Positions 1-12,557 of a stretch of 64,000 nt of DNA are shown here, piece by piece. A program made the translations under genes and the position numbers. The number at the start of each line of letters is the position of its first letter. The first letter of the stretch is position 1. Source of the stretch: Eudorina sp. 2006-703-Eu-15 (lineage: Eukaryota; Chlorophyta; Chlorophyceae; Chlamydomonadales; Volvocaceae); assembly GCA_003117195.1 (NCBI GenBank), contig BDSI01000195.1, positions 102,742 through 166,741 on the forward strand, given 5' to 3'. A model generated the notes under the pieces. The model was given only the letters and a program-made list of their open reading frames with translations. It did no database searches and was not told where the DNA came from.

Positions 1-1354
1 CTCCCCTTGGACGTTGAGGCTGTTTCGGCTGCGACCGAGTTAGCAGGGCTGCAACGCTCCGGGACAGTGAAAGGACAGGACTCCTAACTTCAGCGCGATT
101 GCAGTAAGAAAATGCTGTTCCTGCTTTGATACAGCTGCTTGATGAGAAGAAGGTGAGTTGCCGGTTTATATGGAATTAATGGCCTAGAAGTCGTACAACA
201 TGGCAAGTTCACTACTGCTGCTTTGTACATGCTTCAGGCATTGGATCTTGGTGCACAAGCCTGAGGCGTGCTGATCAGACGGCGAAAGGTATCGTGACAA
301 GGACCAGCTGGCTGGCCATCGTCCTAAAACCGAAGAAAAGTTCCGAGCGACGCCTCGTCGTGGCCGGCCAGTTCTGATTCTCATTGTGATGACGTTCAGT
401 CACATTGCGCGAGAAGTTTGCGGAGCTCCGCTGGAGGTAGTGGCTGCAATTACTGCAAAGCGCTCTACCAGCCCTGTCGACTACCGAAGTTATGTTCGTA
501 TGGTATTTCAGTTGCATCGCTACATCCGTGCAATATGCGCTGTGAGCCTTGCATGGCACCTTCCGCGGTGGGATGGACGATGGTGTCGGCATGCAAGCCG
601 CCGCTAGGTGAATGGCAATTCGCGAACTTCGAATGCCCAGACAAGGTCGTAAGAGAATCTTTCTGTGGAATCCGGAGTTCATTTTGGCGAATTTGTGTCG
701 AGGTGTCACATGCTACATATATACGTTTGGGCGACAATTGGCCGGGACGCAGCACAGCACGGCGCTCTCGCGCGCGTCTTACAAATAAACTAGGCTGCTC
801 CAACTGGTCGTCCGACGCCGGCGGGTACACCCCCGCACCTCCACACTGAGAGGGGCAGGGAGGGGCGGCCCCCACACGGCTTGATCCTGCCACGACACAC
901 CAGTTCGAAGCTGCTCACCAACTCTACAACACAATTGGACACCTGCCAAGAGCTGCGCAGGACTACTGAAAGCCCACTACGCGACTACACAACTACAAAA
1001 GCGCGAACGAACCTGCTACGGTAGCCAGCGCTTCCCTCCCCCCAGGAATGGGAGCGCACTAAACTACCCACCACACACCACGCCACCAGCAATCGCCACC
1101 GCGACAACCCGGAAGGTGAACAGAATGTGGGGGGAAACGTCCGAGACTGCGCGCGACGTGGACGTTCGCGGCCCCCAGGCCCAAAGGGCAGCGCCCTCTC
1201 CCGCTCGCCCAGTCCCACGAGGGTAGGCCGTCCCGCGGTCTGATCCCCTCGGGTCCCTCCCGGGACCCGGAGGGCGCGACACACACCCTCACCCATCCCG
1301 CTACATGGCTTCGACCACCCGGAAGCGAGCCTACACCGCCGACAGCGCACATGT

Positions 1355-1530
1355 ACCGTAGTACCGTAGTACCGTTACAGTGTGCAAGGGTTTATGTCGC
1401 AGTTTTATATGATGCTATAGGACGAACCTACGCCATACGAACCGAGAGTCCACCTGCTAAGGATGCACATCCGTTCCGCGTGCGAATCCAGCGTCGGCAC
1501 CCTGGGACTCGGGACCTTACCGCCCCTTGT
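1355..1530 (-). mobile_element. Shrunken SINE-like remnant (copy 0)
   Basis: The tail-side CGCACATGT (1,346-1,354) and the 8 bp tandem tail are intact, but the body is reduced from 369 to about 175 bases by several separate internal losses. Half of the T-arm and the second flank are gone. Whether these losses are biological or a consensus error is open (see findings). Confidence 0.5.
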
Positions 1531-2572
1531 CACGCAGGCTGTGCGAAGAAATGCGCTGTAAGTCCGTCGACCTCAAAACCCCGGGACGCGAAGGGGTCAA
1601 AGTGGGTCTGGAAAAGGGTTGTGCAAACAGTGCACGGCGATGATACCGCGGGTCCCCGTCTAGTCCACGCTGTTTGTGGTGGTGAAAACCACCGGTTGAG
1701 CACTGACGCCCATCCAGCCTGCCAGTCCACAGTTCTGACACTCGCCCTAGCAAAATGCGGTCGCACAACCTTGATGATCGGCACAGGCCGAGGCGAGTCC
1801 CACAAAGAGGCCTGCACACCGCCCAGCACAATAGCGCCAGCTCTCTCTGCCGCATCATTCCCTTGCCCCTCAGCCAGCACGCCCCAGACAGCTGCAAGGG
1901 CGAGGTGCGCAGGCCTCCCGCCTCCACCGCCGCACCTGGCCCACGGGTCCGCCGCACCCCCGCGTATCCGTGCTCGCAAACAACAATTTCGGCGCCTTTC
2001 CACCGGGACCGGGTGTTCCAACGGGCCCAGATAGCTCGTAGGCGCCTATTGCTGACGGGACCTGGAGAGGGTTGCGGACTGCCAGCTGCGTTGGGGCGCC
2101 TCTCTGGATGCAGCTGCGTGGATCCGTGGCTGAGGGCTGCGGAGCCCTCCCTGTTGCCACATCGGGACGAGGACCTGTCGTCCTTCGGGCGCTGCGCCCT
2201 CCAGCTGACCAGGACCCCTGCACCTCCGCGGGTCCCAAGCAGCACTGATGTGTCATGCATGTACCGCCCTCCCAACTCCCGCAGCACCGGCCCCCCCACG
2301 TCCCGCAGCTGTGTGTTACAGCCGCAACCCAAGATGCCCGACAGCTCCAGGGGAATGTCCTTCTCTGCAGGTTGCTTGGGCAGTGCCTCCAAACACACCG
2401 GTTGCCGCGTCGGCGAGGGAGATGGACCCAGCTGCTGCCATGACGGTCGCACAGGCCTGCAGATGTGCAGAGGGGGAGGAGGAAGGGGAAGGCGGACGGG
2501 GGGGATGGCGGAGGCAACATACGCGCGCCAAGCGATGTTCGACAAGCCGTCCACAACCACGTGGGGTAGCAA
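1531..2572 (-). pseudogene. Tyrosine recombinase relic (copy 0, motif mostly deleted)
   Basis: The upstream part is colinear with copy 1 (13,030-14,070), but the signature stops after SHSLR. The GGAT...GRWRS stretch has been lost and is fused to the shrunken SINE remnant. A long open frame (1,517-2,572) is kept but lacks the essential motif. Confidence 0.5.
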
Positions 2573-2739
2573 TCACGCGAAACAACGATGACGAGTCTCC
2601 TTCCCTCACGGAAGTGCTCAGAGCTCTGTTTCTGAAGTGCTACTCGGTGGGATGTCTCAGCCCGCCCTTACCCAGCCGCGCATAGGGCTCCTCCCCAGCC
2701 CGCTCCAAATCGGGCATAGGCGTCCTCCCTAAACGCTGT

Positions 2740-3165
2740 CACGCATAGCCTTGCTCCCAAGCAGCACGCATCGTCCTTGGCTTATGAGCGAGCAGGTAGG
2801 ACAGCGGGGGAGCAGCGGCTCCTCCATTCCGCGGCTCAGCAGCGGCGCGCTCCGCGGCTCCCCAGCGGCGCTCGCGGCTCCGCGGCTCCTCCTCCCTCGC
2901 GGCCGCGGCTCGCGAGCGGCTCGCGGCTCCGCGGCTCCGCGGCTCCGCGGCGCAACCACCACGCCTTCGCGCCCTCCACGCCCCCGCTCCGGCGCAGTGA
3001 CCGAATCCGCGAAAGGCGCGCTTGAATGCTGCGGCGAATGGCCGCTGCCGATGTCGCCAGGTAGCCGACAGCCGGACTGCGGCCGTAGACGGGGCGCCAA
3101 TGCAGTGTGTGAGGACACGCGAACGAGCGGAGGCGCGTCAGGGGCGCCACGGGCTTTTCAGCTCT
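2740..3165. repeat. Mosaic stretch in copy 0
   Basis: Around 2,990-3,165 the sequence alternates between pieces matching 14,955-15,110 and pieces matching 16,760-16,880 of copy 1, for example GACCGAATCCGCGAAAGG followed by GGCCGCTG and GATGTCGCC. The minisatellite and about 0.5 kb of copy 1 are missing. It looks like two different repeat segments merged base by base. Confidence 0.55.
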
Positions 3166-5244
3166 ACGCTTCACTGACTCTGTGTAGCCGCTCGTACTCG
3201 TCCACGGACCGGCACTCCGCCATCTTCTTCATCTGGCTGCGGAGACACATGAAGCGCAACAGGTGGCGACACAAGCGGGGCCATGTTGGTGCCGAGTCAT
3301 GTTCCGCGGCACGCCAGCCCGGGGCGGAAGCGACATTACCCAGGACCGATATTGTTGATAAGCCCCAAACCAGCCGGGGTCCAGCCCGCCCAATCGTACG
3401 CAAGGTTGGGCACCCCAGGCGATGACTGTCTACCAGATCGTTGATTGTCCCCCACACCGAACTGCGGACAGCGTTTGCCGACCCAGTCCCCCGAGGCTGG
3501 GTCAACCGAGGCGCGTCAACAAGTCCAACATGACAGATGAAAGAAGATTGCCCGCGTTGAAAATGTCGGAGGTTAGGGTTGCGGTCCAGCACAACCCACT
3601 GGCCGGGACCGCCGCTTCCCAGGAGCGCCCTTGTGGCATTCAATTCGTCGTGGCATTCAAGGTGCTTACACATGATTGATTCCGGTCACTGGCAACAGGC
3701 GGATGCGCTCCGGGTGCGCTGCAGGGGGCCCTTGTACGTCCACACACCGCCAGTTCCTTCCCAGCTGCCGACTATTCCGTACATCCGTACACTTACTTGC
3801 TGATGAGCTGCTCGCCGCCGCCTCCTGTCCGCGCCCCGGTGGCCATGCCCCGGCCCTCCGATCCCTCCTCCTTGTCGCGTGAGCCCGGCGCGCTGGAGGG
3901 CTACCGCGCGCCCGCCTGAGGCTCTTCCTGCTGCTGCGGCCCGCTGGGGCCCCGCCGGAGCGCCCCGACACGTTCTCCGCGCTGACGCCCTTCCGGGGAC
4001 TGGGCGCCGACGCCCTGCCGGGGACTGGGCGACGTCCCTGTGCCGGCAGTAGACCACACAAAAGCATCTCAAGGAAAGGGGGACAAAGCGTGTTAGGAGA
4101 CAAACACGTACGGGAAATATCACATGCTAAAACGGGGCGAGTTGGGATGCAGGCCCTGCGGAGGAGCTTGCCACGTCGTCCCCGGAGCCGATAGTCATGC
4201 GACCCGCCGAGCCCGCCGGTAACCAATGTGCCGCCACGCACGGATCTCGTCGGACACCACGAGGGACCCGAGGGACACGGGGCCCACGAGGGACAAGACG
4301 GACACGGGGGACCGCGAGGGACCCGAGGGACAAGAGGGACACAAGGGATGCGAGGGACACGGGGGACAGTCCTCCATTCCGTCAGCACGGCGGCTCCGGT
4401 ACCGCTCGCGCCGCGGTCCTCCTCCCTCGCCCCGGTCGCGATCGCGGCCCGGGTCCGGGTCCGCCGCAACCACCACGCCTTCGGCCCTCCACGCCCCCCC
4501 GCTCCGGCGCAGTGAACCCCGCGATGCTGCGGTGGCCGCTTGATGTCGCCTGCGGCCGGACCGGCAGAGGGGGCCAATGCAGTAGGAACGCGAACGAGGG
4601 AGGAGGGGCCCACGGGCTTTTCACCGCTGCTCGTATGATTGGCTGCTGTATGACTGAATATTACAGAGAAGCTCGGGAAGAGGTCGTTGGCGCAAATTAG
4701 GAGAGGCCCCAGCAATTTGCCGCGATGGCCCACTTGATCGAAAGCCCTTCGACCGGAGGCTGCACAGCGGCGAGCTGTAACCCTTGCTGACGGAACCCGG
4801 GTGGCTAAATGCCGCGGCAGCGAACACAAGGTAGCCAATGCACAGCCATTGGGACCCTTCTCTCGGGCTTGGTGTCTCCTAGGTCTGACACCTAGCCGAA
4901 GGACCGGGTCAAGCGACTGTGGTGGCTGGCTGGGTTAGTAGGGCAGTGCGGAGTGCGCCCTGTTCGTCGCGGGTCCCGTCCCGCAACGACGGGCAGCCGT
5001 ACCTTCCTCCGACTCGGACGCTGACAGGGAGGACTTCATTGCCAGCGGACCATCGGGGTCGTTCCCAGCGCCGCCGCCGCCGCCGCCTTCGCTTGCTGCC
5101 GCCGGAACGCCATCCGCTCCTCCGCCGCCCGGTCCACCGCCGATATGGGCGTGTGGCGCTTCGCCGCGGCGGCCGGCCGTCGACCATACCGCCGCCGCCG
5201 CCGCCCCAGCGCCGCCCCGGTCCGGCCGTCGACCATACCGCCGC

Positions 5245-5628
5245 CGCCAGCGGCTCCACCAGCGGCTCCCTCCACCAGCGGCTCCCTCCACCAGCGGCTC
5301 CCTCCCCCAGCGGCTTCCTCCACCAGCAGCTCCCTCCCCAGAGGCTCCCTCCCCCAGAGGCTCCCTCCCCAGAGGCTCCCTCCCCCGAGGCTCCCTCCAC
5401 CAGCGGCTTCCTCCACCAGCGGCTCCCTCCACCAGCGGCTCCCTCCCCAGCGGCTCCACCAGCAGCTCCCTCCACCAGCGGCTCCCCAGCGGCTCCACCA
5501 GCGGCTCCCTCCACCAGCGGCTCCCCCACCGGCTCCCTCCACCAGCGGCTCCACCAGCGGCTCCCTCCACCAGCGGCTCCACCAGCGGCTCCGCCAGCGG
5601 CTCCCTCCACCAGCGGCTCCCTCCACCG
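5245..5628. repeat. CAGCGGCTCC minisatellite, second block (copy 0)
   Basis: About 380 bases of the same 12/16-base family, including variants with CAGAGGCTCC around 5,340-5,395. It is followed by two copies of a CCAACACCTGCAACTTA motif (5,655-5,690) and then by satellite array 1. Confidence 0.88.
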
Positions 5629-5697
5629 GCACCTCTACCGGCACCTACAAACGTACCAACACCTGCAACTTACCAACACCTGCAACTTACCAACACC

Positions 5698-8600
5698 GCG
5701 CCTGCAAGCAATAACAAGTAACCACCAAGGGAGTCAGCTCGTGCCATAACGCGCGGGCAGATCCGTATTATCGCACAGCCACAACACCGACCTGGCCTAT
5801 CACCTATCACCATGAGCGGTCCTGCACGCAAGTACGCAAGTAAGGCGGTCAGACCACCTATCGTGGAAGGCAGTTGCACAGTGATGTAGATGCCGACGTA
5901 CCGTCGAGGTAGGTCCGCAGGCGCTCTTCTGGACCAACTAACGTAAGCAGGCTCCATCTCGCGAGGGGCATCGCAGCGCACAAGGAATGGGGCGGGGGTT
6001 AGAAGAGTGACGTGATCAAATCAAGCTCGTGGGTCTACGGCATTGTACGAAATCAATAGCAAACAACGTGAATGCGTGTGCAAAGGCTGCGCTGCGCTGT
6101 GCTGAGCTTAGCTGAACGGCGGCGGGGCTGAGGTGGCTGCTGCGCGGAGCTGAACGGCGGGGCTGAGGTGGCTGCTGCGCGGAGCTGAAGCAATCAAGGG
6201 CGGTGCTGCAAGACGACGCGGGACCGTGCGAAGGTTGATTCCCCGAGCCCAACCCAGTTACCCAATCCATCCCTGGACCCGACCCAACGAGCGACCCGGC
6301 ACATACATGATCCCGAGCCCAGCCCATTTAGCCCAATCGTCACCTACCGGATGCGGGATCTCGTGAAGGTGCACAGCATGGGCTTTGGTCTTGGGGATAG
6401 GGTGTAGGGGGATGCGTCAGCCGGTGAGTGAACGTGTTGGCAAACCCGACGGAGCGCTCCTTCCGATGAGCGATCCTGCAAGAAGCGACGCGAGGGCGGG
6501 GTCAGCGTGTATGGTGTGTGGAAAGCTGGCGTGGTAAGCTGGCGATGCAAAACTTACCTACCAACTTACCAACACCTGGATGGGCTACCACCGCGCCTGC
6601 AAGCAATGAGGAGTAATCACCAAGGGAGTCAGCTCGTGCCATGAGCAAGGGGCCGATTCGCAATCGATCACGAAGCGGCTGACTCATCACCTTGTAGGCG
6701 CGGACTGACCACCGCACCTTGCCAATCGATCCGCAACAGCAGCCACCGCGCCTGCAAGCAATAACAAGTAACCACCAAGGGAGTCAGCTCGTGCCATAAC
6801 GCGCGGGCAGATCCGTATTATCGCGCAGCCACAACACCGACCTGGCCCATCACCTATCACCATGAGCGGCCCTGCACGCAAGTACGCAAGTCAGGCGGTC
6901 AGACCGCCTATCGTGGAAGGCAGTTGCACAGTGATGTAGATGCCGACGTACCGTCGAGGTAGGTCCGCAGGCGCTCTTCTGGACCAACTAACGTAAGCAG
7001 GCTCCATCTCGCGAGGGGCATCGCAGCGCACAAGGAATGGGGCGGGGGGTTAGAAGAGTGACGTGATCAAATCAAGCTCGTGGGTCTACGGCATTGTACG
7101 AAATCAATAGCAAACAACGTGAATGCGTGTGCAAAGGCTGCGCTGCGCTGTGCTGAGCTTAGCTGAACGGCGGGGCTGAGGTGGCTGCTGCGCGGAGCTG
7201 AACGGCGGGGCTGAGGTGGCTGCTGCGCGGAGCTGAAGCAATCAAGGGCGGTGCTGCAAGACGACGCGGGACCGTGCGAAGGTTGATTCCCCGAGCCCAA
7301 CCCAGTTACCCAATCCATCCCTGGGCCCGACACAACGAGCGACCCGGCACATACATGATCCCGAGCCCAGCCCATTTAGCCCAATCGTCACCTACATACC
7401 GGATGCGGGATCTCGTGAAGGTGCACAGCATGGGCTTTGGTCTTGGGGATAGGATGTAGGGGGATGCGTCAGCCGGTGAGTGAACGTGTTGGCAAACCCG
7501 ACGGAGCGCTCCTTCCGATGAGCGATCCTGCAAGAAGCGACGCGAGGGCGGGGTCAGCGTGTATGGTGTGTGGAAAGCTGGCGTGGTAAGCTGGCGAAGC
7601 AAAACTTACCTACCAACTTACCAACACCTGGATGGGCTACCACCGCGCCTGCAAGCAATGAGGAGTAACCACCAAGGGAGTCAGCTCGTGCCATGAGCAA
7701 GGGGCCGATTCGCAATCAATCACGAAGCGGCTGACGCATCACCTTGTAGGCGCGGACTGACCACCGCACCTGGCCAATCAATCCGCAACAGCAGCCACCG
7801 CGCCTGCAAGCAATAAGAAGTAACCACCAAGGGAGTCAGCTCGTGCCATAACGCGCGGCAGATCCGTATTATCGCACAGCCACAACACCGACCTGGCCTA
7901 TCACCTATCACCATGAGCGGTCCTGCACGCAAGTACGCAAGTAAGGCGGTCAGACCACCTATCGTGGAAGGCAGTTGCACAGTGATGTAGATGCCGACGT
8001 ACCGTCGAGGTAGGTCCGCAGGCGCTCTTCTGGACCAACTAACGTAAGCAGGCTCCATCTCGCGAGGGGCATCGCAGCGCACAAGGAATGGGGCGGGGGG
8101 TTAGAAGAGTGACGTGATCAAATCAAGCTCGTGGGTCTACGGCATTGTACGAAATCAATAGCAAACAACGTGAATGCGTGTGCAAAGGCTGCGCTGCGCT
8201 GTGCTGAGCTTAGCTGAACGGCGGGGCTGAGGTGGCTGCTGCGCGGAGCTGAACGGCGGGGCTGAGGTGGCTGCTGCGCGGAGCTGAAGCAATCAAGGGC
8301 GGTGCTGCAAGACGACGCGGGACCGTGCGAAGGTTGATTCCCCGAGCCCAACCCAGTTACCCAATCCATCCCTGGGCCCGACCCAACGAGCGACCCGGCA
8401 CATACATGATCCCGAGCCCAGCCCATTTAGCCCAATCGTCACCTACATACCGGATGCGGGATCTCGTGAAGGTGCACAGCATGGGCTTTGGTCTTGGGGA
8501 TAGGATGTAGGGGGATGCGTCAGCCGGTGAGTGAACGTGTTGGCAAACCCGACGGAGCGCTCCTTCCGATGAGCGATCCTGCAAGAAGCGACGCGAGGGC

Positions 8601-10487
8601 GGGGTCAGCGTGTATGGTGTGTGGAAAGCTGGCGTGGTAAGCTGGCGAAGCAAAACTTACCTACCAACTTACCAACACCTGGATGGGCTACCACCGCGCC
8701 TGCAAGCAATGAGGAGTAACCACCAAGGGAGTCAGCTCGTGCCATGAGCAAGGGGCCGATTCGCAATCAATCACGAAGCGGCTGACGCATCACCTTGTAG
8801 GCGCGGACTGACCACCGCACCTGGCCAATCAATCCGCAACAGCAGCCACCGCGCCTGCAAGCAATAAGAAGTAACCACCAAGGGAGTCAGCTCGTGCCAT
8901 AACGCGCGGGCAGATCCGTATTATCGCACAGCCACAACACCGACCTGGCCTATCACCTATCACCATGAGCGGTCCTGCACGCAAGTACGCAAGTAAGGCG
9001 GTCAGACCACCTATCGTGGAAGGCAGTTGCACAGTGATGTAGATGCCGACGTACCGTCGAGGTAGGTCCGCAGGCGCTCTTCTGGACCAACTAACGTAAG
9101 CAGGCTCCATCTCGCGAGGGGCATCGCAGCGCACAAGGAATGGGGCGGGGGGTTAGAAGAGTGACGTGATCAAATCAAGCTCGTGGGTCTACGGCATTGT
9201 ACGAAATCAATAGCAAACAACGTGAATGCGTGTGCAAAGGCTGCGCTGCGCTGTGCTGAGCTTAGCTGAACGGCGGGGCTGAGGTGGCTGCTGCGCGGAG
9301 CTGAACGGCGGGGCTGAGGTGGCTGCTGCGCGGAGCTGAAGCAATCAAGGGCGGTGCTGCAAGACGACGCGGGACCGTGCGAAGGATGATTCCCCGAGCC
9401 CAACCCAGTTACCCAATCCATCCCTGGGCCCGACCCAACGAGCGACCCGGCACATACATGATCCCGAGCCCAGCCCATTTAGCCCAATCGTCACCTACCG
9501 GATGCGGGATCTCGTGAAGGTGCACAGCATGGGCTTTGGTCTTGGGGATAGGATGTAGGGGGATGCGTCAGCCGGTGAGTGAACGTGTTGGCAAACCCGA
9601 CGGAGCGCTCCTTCCGATGAGCGATCCTGCAAGAAGCGACGCGAGGGCGGGGTCAGCGTGTATGGTGTGTGGAAAGCTGGCGTGGTAAGCTGGCGAAGCA
9701 AAACTTACCTACCAACTTACCAACACCTGGATGGGCTACCACCGCGCCTGCAAGCAATGAGGAGTAACCACCAAGGGAGTCAGCTCGTGCCATGAGCAAG
9801 GGGCCGATTCGCAATCGATCACGAAGCGGCTGACGCATCACCTTGTAGGCGCGGACTGACCACCGCACCTGGCCAATCAATCCGCAACAGCAGCCACCGC
9901 GCCTGCAAGCAATAAGAAGTAACCACCACGGGAGTCAGCTCGTGCCATAACGCGCGGGCAGATCCGTATTATCGCACAGCCACAACACCGACCTGGCCTA
10001 TCACCTATCACCATGAGCGGTCCTGCACGCAAGTACGCAAGTAAGGCGGTCAGACCACCTATCGTGGAAGGCAGTTGCACAGTGATGTAGATGCCGACGT
10101 ACCGTCGAGGTAGGTCCGCAGGCGCTCTTCTGGACCAACTAACGTAAGCAGGCTCCATCTCGCGAGGGGCATCGCAGCGCACAAGGAATGGGGCGGGGGT
10201 TAGAAGAGTGACGTGATCAAATCAAGCTCGTGGGTCTACGGCATTGTACGAAATCAATAGCAAACAACGTGAATGCGTGTGCAAAGGCTGCGCTGCGCTG
10301 TGCTGAGCTTAGCTGAACGGCGGGGCTGAGGTGGCTGCTGCGCGGAGCTGAACGGCGGGGCTGAGGTGGCTGCTGCGCGGAGCTGAAGCAATCAAGGGCG
10401 GTGCTGCAAGACGACGCGGGACCGTGCGAAGGATGATTCCCCGAGCCCAACCCAGTTACCCAATCCATCCCTGGGCCCGACACAACG
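5698..10487. repeat. Satellite array 1 (about 4.6 monomers of ~1,050 bp)
   Basis: The landmark GTAGATGCCGACGTACCGTC recurs near 5,886, 6,936, 7,987, 9,040 and 10,087. Each monomer contains two variants of a roughly 160-base sub-repeat starting CGCCTGCAAGCAAT, two tandem copies of a 35-base motif containing GGGGCTGAGGTGGCTGCTG, and the inverted repeat around GGCGGTCAGACC. The open frames of 61-120 codons recur only because the array is homogeneous. Confidence 0.95.
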
Positions 10488-10589
10488 AACGGCCCCGCGC
10501 ATGATCCCTCCCTCCGCTCAACCCAACGAACGGCCCCGCGCATGATCCCTCCCGCCCTCCGCTCAACTCAACCAACGGCCCCGCGCATG
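10488..10589. repeat. 41 bp repeats ending array 1 (3 copies)
   Basis: Units begin AACGGCCCCGCGCATGAT and repeat three times, the last two slightly altered, between the last satellite monomer and the low-GC segment. Confidence 0.85.
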
Positions 10590-12010
10590 ATGATCCCGAG
10601 GGAACAGATCCCTATCGTCACCTACCGGATGCGGGATCTCGTGACGGCAAAGGCGCATTCCGTCGACGGCGGTCTTCGACACATTTTCACGGTTCTTGTT
10701 GAGGAAGCTTCGCTGGTCACTCGGGTCTGTGTGTGCGGGGAAGGAAAAGCGCGGCGGGATAAGAGGTTGACGATAAGAGGTACTTCGAAGCGCAATGTGA
10801 TCCCAGGTCAGTGCGCAAACCATTTCCACGCCCAGAAACATCAACACAGTCAGCAGGCATACATGCCAAGCATGTTGCGGTCGGACGCACGTTGGTCACA
10901 ATGGTCACGCCCCGTTATTGCACCAAAACGAGCTTTAAGTAACAGTCCAATAGAACGTAATCCGCAGGCCAGCACTCACGTAAGGTTTACAGCGGCGCTT
11001 GCAACTTCGCTGTCGACAGGAACCTGACCTTGATTATTCTTTGTGACATTTCTGCAGCAACATATAATAAATGTATAGTCAAGAATCTAAAAGAGCGGCG
11101 ATTCCGGCATGGCAAGGGAGCATCGACTTTGGGCTGTACCGTAAGCACTGGCGACCAGCAAACGCGTCTTGCAGACGATGAGCTCCCCTTGGACGTTGAG
11201 GCTGTTCGGCTGCGACCGAGTTAGCAGGGCTGCAACGCTCCGGGACAGTGAAAGGACAGGACTCCTAACCTTCAGCGCGATTGCAGTAAGAAAATGCTGT
11301 TCCTGCTTTGATACAGCTGCTTGATGAGAAGAAGGTGAGTTGCCGGTTTATATGGAATTAATGGCCTAGAAGTCGTACAACATGGCAAGTTCACTACTGC
11401 TGCTTTGTACATGCTTCAGGCATTGGATCTTGGTGCACAAGCCTGAGGCGGTGCTGATCAGACGGCGAAAGGTATCGTGACAAGGACCAGCTGGCTGGCC
11501 ATCGTCCCTAAAACCGAAGAAAAGTTCCGAGCGACGCCTCGGTCGTGGCCGGCCAGTTCTGATTCTCATTGTGATGACGTTCAGTCACATTGCGCGAGAA
11601 GTTTGCGGAGCTCCGCTGGAGGTAGTGGCTGCAATTACTGCAAAGCGCTCTACCAGCCCTGTCGACTACCGAAGTTATGTTCGTATGGTATTTCAGTTGC
11701 ATCGCTACATCCGTGCAATATGCGCTGTGAGCCTTGCATGGCACCCTTCCGCGGTGGGATGGACGATGGTGTCGGGCATGCAAGCCGCCGCTAGGTGAAT
11801 GGCAATTCGCGAACTTCGAATGCCCAGACAAGGTCGTAAGAGAATCTTTCTGTGGAATCCGGAGTTCATTTTGGCGAATTTGTGTCGAGGTGTCACATGC
11901 TACATATATACGTTTGGGCCGACAATTGGCCGGGACGCAGCACAGCACGGCGCCTCCGCGCGCGTCTTACAAATAAACTAGGCTGCTCCAACTGGTCGTC
12001 CGACGCCGCG
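10590..12010. repeat. Low-GC segment of composite unit (copy 1)
   Basis: The segment has clearly lower GC than the rest of the unit and is nearly identical at 26,073-27,480, 45,207-46,620 and, with indels, 1-830. It contains an open frame of 161 codons on the plus strand (10,542-11,027) and others of 60-146 codons on both strands. None has a recognisable domain, and several overlap on opposite strands. The first 40 bases share a 30-base stretch (around 10,615-10,645) with the satellite monomer. I cannot assign a function. Confidence 0.6.
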
Positions 12011-12548
12011 CGGGTACACCCCCGCACCTCCCACACTGAGAGGGGCAGGGAGGGGCGGCCCCCCACACGGCTTGATCCTGCCACGACACACCAGTTCGAA
12101 GCCTGCTCACCAACTCTACAAACACCAATTGGACACCTGCCAAAGAGCTGCGCAGGACTACTGAAAGCCCACTACGCCGACTACACAACTACCAAAAGCG
12201 CGAACGAACCTGCTACGGTAGCCAGCGCCTTCCCCTCCCCCCCAGGAATGGGAGGCGCACTAAACTACCCACCACACACCACGCCACCAGCAATCGCCAC
12301 CGCGACAACCCGGAAGGTGAACAGAATGTGGGGGGAAACGTCCGAGACTGCGCGCGACGTGGACGTTCGCGGGCCCCCAGGCCCAAAGGGCAGCGCCCTC
12401 TCCCGCTCGCCCAGTCCCACGAGGGTAGGCCGTCCCGCGGTCTGATCCCCTCGGGTCCCTCCCCGGGACCCGGAGGGCGCGACACACACCCTCACCCATC
12501 CCGCTACATGGCTTCGACCACCCGGAAGCGAGCCTACACCGCCGACAG
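12010..12548. repeat. GC-rich non-coding segment of composite unit (copy 1)
   Basis: This C-rich stretch links the low-GC segment to the SINE-like insertion. Open frames on both strands are low-complexity Pro/Arg/Gly and shift between copies. Equivalent stretches are 830-1,345, 27,480-28,033 and 46,620-47,165. I see no gene or RNA in it. Confidence 0.6.
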
Positions 12549-12557
12549 CGCACATGT

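Larger units (their letters stand above)
1..10589. repeat. Composite tandem unit, copy 0 (enters part-way)
   Basis: The first bases match copy 1 from about 11,183 onward, so the left end of this unit lies outside the window. The order is low-GC segment (1-830), GC-rich segment (830-1,345), a shrunken SINE-like remnant, recombinase relic, mosaic segment, second complex segment, minisatellite and satellite array 1. Bases 1 to about 5,000 differ from copies 1-3 by many one-base losses and by interleaved stretches, whereas the satellite part agrees well. The unit is non-coding as far as can be seen. Confidence 0.9.

Noticed and set aside
10542..11027. 161-codon plus-strand frame present in three composite copies
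   Set aside because: Its start lies in the 41 bp repeats and the next codons come from satellite-like sequence; identity between copies is no greater than in the surrounding DNA, so there is no sign of coding selection.
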